Shown: in pieces, positions 60,301 to 64,000 of the stretch
Layout: every line of letters starts with the position of its first letter
How positions within the stretch are numbered: the stretch's first letter is position 1
Assembly: GCA_026874595.1 (NCBI GenBank)
Contig: CM049311.1
Coordinates: 34,057,676 to 34,121,675 of the forward strand
Direction: 5' to 3'
DNA from: Sipunculus nudus
Taxonomy: Eukaryota > Annelida > Sipuncula > Golfingiida > Sipunculidae
DNA length: 64,000 bases
Program-made: the position numbers and the translations under genes
The notes under the pieces: generated by a model
Databases searched by the model: none
What the model was told of the DNA's origin: nothing
The model's input: only the letters and a program-made list of their open reading frames with translations

Positions 60301-62260
60301 GTCATCAGCGACCGCTACCGGAAACGAATGGACTGGTTTCTGGCCATATCCTTGTTCGGTTTAGGAGGAGCAAATGCGGCTCTCCCATGGTTAGGTTATG
60401 TGGCACTTCTTGACATAATCTTCTTCATCCAAGGTATATTTTGTGCTGTTTTAAATGTTGGTGAGTATCGGCAAAATCATGATCTGTTTTTATATAAAGT
60501 GTAATTTGTATAGCCAGGCCCGAAATGTTGATCCAGTCTACACATTTTCAGTGAGAACCCTTAGATCGTTCATTGCTGTTTCTTGGTGGAATAAATAATA
60601 ATTATGTCTATAATTAAGACACATTTGAGTATGGTAGAAATTGAAATGTACATATATCATATTTAATACGTTGATGAATAGGGTTGAACGAAAACATATA
60701 GTAGGTGGAGCTCTTGTTACTAACATTTAACCTCACATTTTGTTAAAATAACCTTTGCCTTCTGAGCGCCGATCCCCAGAAGTTGTAGGACTCTTTCCCC
60801 GTCGGATCAAAACTCATATTTGCTCTGAGAAGTCAGGGTAAACTATATTTAAGAAATGAAAGTTTTGTTATCCTTTGCATTAGACTATAGCTTAGGCAAA
60901 AATAGGTGATTTCTTTCTGGCATATGGTAGTTGTTTGTCACATTGGCCACATCATCTCAGAATACATGTTTGTTCCTTCCAGTCATCAAGAAATATGCTG
61001 CTATTCTCTAACCATACGGAATATTTCCCATAACAGCACTAATTGCACTAAATATGCAACGAACCAATGATGTCGCCCACAAATCTTTGCAAATACTTCG
61101 AAATTGTTAAGTTCGTGATTAACAATTAACATTGAATGCGTTTTCTCTGGTTCACAGTTTGTAGTTCTACTTGTATATCCATGTGGGGAGAGAGGGCGCC
61201 ACTTCCAATCCACGTGTTACATGCAGCCTTCACCTTCGGTCAGATCATGGGACCAGTCGTGTCACAGCCGTTTCTCCAGGAGCATCAGCACAACACATCA
61301 AACGTTTCTATGACGTCAGAAACGAGTTTACCTCCAATGAGCTTGGTCCTGAGTCAGAGAGAAGAGACGCATAGGTTAAATTTAAACAATCAACTATCAT
61401 ATATTGACACACGAAATATGACTAATGGAACAAGCCAAACGGGAGAGGTATTTATCCCGTTTCTTATCACCGGAGCGGCCGGGTGTGTGTTTTCAATAGC
61501 ATTTTTTATATTTGCGTGTGTGAAAGTACCGAGTGGGCTTTCTCTGGATACAACAAACAAATCTTTAAAGGAGATGCTTTCTCCTGGGTCCATTGCCGGT
61601 GGCAGGTTATTTTATGGAATCTTCATAGTTATCGGTTTATTTTGGGTTTACGTGACCGATGTTATCGCAAACGTTGCTCTGAATAATTACCTGTTCGCTG
61701 TGGCGGTTGACGGACCTTTACATTTCTCAAAAAATGAAGGAAGCATCCTGAACGCAGTATTTTATATCAGTAGTACAGCAGGGAGGGGGATCGTCGGAAT
61801 TATAGCTCATTTCCTTCCAATTCAACTAGTCCTCCACGTTAATATAATAATTCGAGTTGGCGCCGTAGCAGGGCTGACGTTCTTCGGGCTGACGTCACAC
61901 ACGATACTATGGATACTATCCTGCTGTGCTGTTTTCTTTGCGTCACCAACCTATCCGTCCGTCATGGCTTGGAGCGACCGCTATATCGAGGTCACCGGGT
62001 TTATCGTATGTGTTATTGATACCGGGATAGGTGCCGGGGCGTTTGTAGCTAGCTGGGTCAGCGGTGTGTTATTCCAAAGGTTCGGACCGCATGAATTGTT
62101 TTATTTAATATTCGCTTCCACTTGTACTTTGTGGATTGTACTGATTGTCATGCAGATTGTCTCCTCGATAAAGGGTGACAGGTTTAAAGCTAATAATACT
62201 GAGAATATTGCAAATGAGGAAGACGGAGAACCAACTGAAACATCGCCACTTATCAACTAA
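57377..62260 (+). CDS. Transporter H: MFSD4/NaGLT1-like major facilitator protein
   Basis: The only intact copy on the + strand. Exons 57377-57505 (129 nt), 60169-60460 (292 nt) and 61158-62260 (1103 nt, stop TAA), phases 0 and 1, giving 507 residues. Exon 1 encodes MPDKEAKDQADRH...TTYARRYRLAKTC. Exon 2 carries SPTMLDMKDLYG and VISDRYRKRMDWF. Exon 3 begins CSSTCISMWGERAPLP. The loop after helix 5 is about 15 residues longer than in B/C/E and has several sequons (NTS, NVS, NMT, NGT). WSDRYIEVTGF precedes helix 11; the C terminus is ETSPLIN. Intron 1 is long (2663 bp) with a degenerate tandem repeat. The most divergent intact copy; pseudogenes F and G resemble it (WAERAP, TFGQI). Runs away from copy E, with G between them. 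Confidence 0.9.
57990..58560. repeat. Degenerate tandem repeat, about 130-150 bp unit, in intron 1 of H
   Basis: The block GTCTTGTATATGA followed by GAGGTGTA-like sequence recurs near 58107, 58239, 58371 and (diverged) 58518, each preceded by an ATTGTxxGTGGxGC-like block. About four units, moderately diverged. Confidence 0.6.
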
Positions 62261-64000
62261 ATTCTTATATATGTAAGTATTTATTGATAAGGAAGGCTTA
62301 GGTCCGGTAGAGAATTATTTCGAGGAATAATTGAACAAATCAAGTAGCTCGCGCACGCTTCCTGTATGCACTTACTAAGAGAACTCTGCTGCTATTTTTC
62401 TGATCAGCAGTTTTGCAATTCCCGAATGTATCTGCCCATTTATATAACGGCTTGCAGTTTCTGATGTATTTTGACAGTATTTCGTACCTTGTAATCTTGT
62501 AACGTTACTGTGTAACGTTGACTTTCATTGGCTACTATAATTTCGGCCCATCATATATTTGAACTTAATTGATGAAATAGCTGGCACATCGGTCTGGTAG
62601 AGCAATGGACCTTGCTAGAGCGACAGATGGCTTAAAGGATTAAGGAAGAAGCTTACATGAGAATAATATGTATATGTAGCGACTCCTATTTGCAGCATTT
62701 TTGTGGGATGAAACCAATATCGTGAGCTTAAACGTGACAACGTCATATACATGCAGTCAAGTTCTGTTTATCAGTCAAAAAATCACACCCTCATATTGCT
62801 TATGTGACCACTCGAGTAGGCTTACAATTCCAATATAAACGCCAACTGTGCCGCGCATTCACGGTTAATAAAATCGCTGCACGAGGGAACTACTTTAAGC
62901 CAAACAGCAAAGAATAATTTTTTTTGAAAGACTCAAAAAAATAACGGAGCCAGGATTAGGAGTGAATAACTCCCTTTTTATATGAACATATACCGCTAGA
63001 GACATACTATGATGAATTTTGCCATCTTGCAGGAATAATACAAAATGTATTCATTCCTTAAAATGGTGCATATGGTTTTAAAAAAACTCAAAATGTCGTC
63101 CACCTTTCAAGACACTTTATTAATGCTTTGAAGGGATCGCTGCAACAGCAGTACTTAACATCAATACTGAAATTACTGTAACGCAGACAGAAGATTTTAT
63201 TCCAAGAGTGTCTGAGTCGTGAGGTAGGAGAGGTATTATTTTGTAAATATACCAACCACATGGTGCTCATTTACAAACAAACACCTCAAAAAACAGGAAA
63301 CGAAGAACATTTTTTTAGAGATGTGGCCAAAAATGAATAAAGTCTAGAGGTTTTTAAGTAATATTTAAACAAGTGTATTTTTTCATTGTATATAGCCTAC
63401 AGGGGCTTTATAATTATTATACCAAGCTAAAAGGAAGGGAATAAAAAATGTTAAATGATATTTGGTGATAACAATACTCCTAGGTTTTGGGTATGTGTAT
63501 TGTTTCCTCTGATAAGAAAAAGACATATTAATTGTTGGAAAATATATGGACTTTTTATTTTCTACTCTGATAATGATAGAAAGCTAGGAGGGTAAAGATC
63601 ACAAGACGTAAGGAGTAAGAGGGAATCAGACACTCACAATGATTATGTCAACACTCATTGATTATTTATTTATATTTAGGGAAACATGAAGAGTTACTAA
63701 GGCCAAAATATAAAAAAAGTATGGTTCTCAGGCACTTTTTTCAGAAATCAATGCGGGCGGGCCCTTTTTTTATTTTAAATATTTTGGTATGTTTCGATAA
63801 AAATGTCAAATGATAAGTGAAAAGCATGAAAATAACAGTTTTATTTTGCTAAATAAGTAAAATCACTACAAAATAAAAGGAAATTGTATGGTTTTATCTT
63901 CTTGAAAGAAATGTCGGAGCGGCAGCAGCTCAAAATTGGAAAGTATTTTATTGAAAATCAAAATAAAAATGTTTGATGCGGCGGTTAAAAATTAATAAGG
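62261..64000. other. Sequence downstream of transporter H
   Basis: AT-rich; no gene, transporter relic or delimited mobile element seen. The nearest AATAAA noticed is near 62866, about 600 nt past the H stop codon. Confidence 0.5.

Noticed and set aside
62590-62665. tRNA-like string (GGTCTGGTAGAGCA)
   Set aside because: Resembles an A-box but no paired acceptor, anticodon arm or B-box of expected spacing could be drawn.

Overview
This is an AT-rich, intron-containing animal nuclear sequence. Its microsatellites, dense MITE-type insertions and a GTCCGTCGTCC-containing repeat look most like a marine mollusc, probably a bivalve; that placement is an inference from repeat style and gene content. 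No bacterial-style operon, CRISPR array, rRNA or confident tRNA was seen.

Left end (1-9.4 kb): two spliced genes lie tail to tail. On the + strand is the 3' part of a gene with a DUF6589 domain interrupted by two PHD-like zinc fingers (exons 131-4873). On the - strand is a six-exon RecQ-family helicase (5463-9377). Each reads through cleanly except for one single-base frameshift. The pair may be a domesticated or mobile-element-derived module.

The rest (9.8-62.3 kb) is a cluster of one transporter family: major facilitator proteins related to MFSD4/NaGLT1 (sodium-dependent glucose transporter 1-like, SLC60). Four copies look intact with the same three-exon structure (132 or 129 nt, 292 nt, about 1.04-1.10 kb): B (19453-23136, -), C (35624-37474, -), E (48383-51088, -) and H (57377-62260, +). 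Five are broken: A (9970-15813), I (38202-38714), F (41062-42548), D (44422-46440) and G (53545-54553). On the - strand the copies form three repeated two-gene units, A+B, C+I and D+E, with a shared spacer and shared flanks. In each unit exactly one member survives. F and G resemble H rather than the other copies.

Mobile DNA fills the introns and spacers and can often be delimited by comparing paralogues: a 5.2 kb insertion splitting an exon of A, an hAT-like element with an 8-bp target duplication containing a nested pogo/Tigger-like element, several further Tigger-like MITEs flanked by TA, a MITE family with TACGCTC ends and about 9-bp duplications, three related solo or partial LTRs, a 481-bp tandem duplication, and a near-perfect 47-bp-arm palindrome between two (TA)n tracts.

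The intact transporters are predicted 12-helix membrane proteins with N-glycosylation sites in the large extracellular loop and a conserved C-terminal acidic dileucine signal (ETSPLIN). They probably move sugars or a related small solute; substrate and ion coupling cannot be read from sequence. Exon limits were set by hand from GT/AG sites, reading frame and paralogue comparison, not from transcripts.
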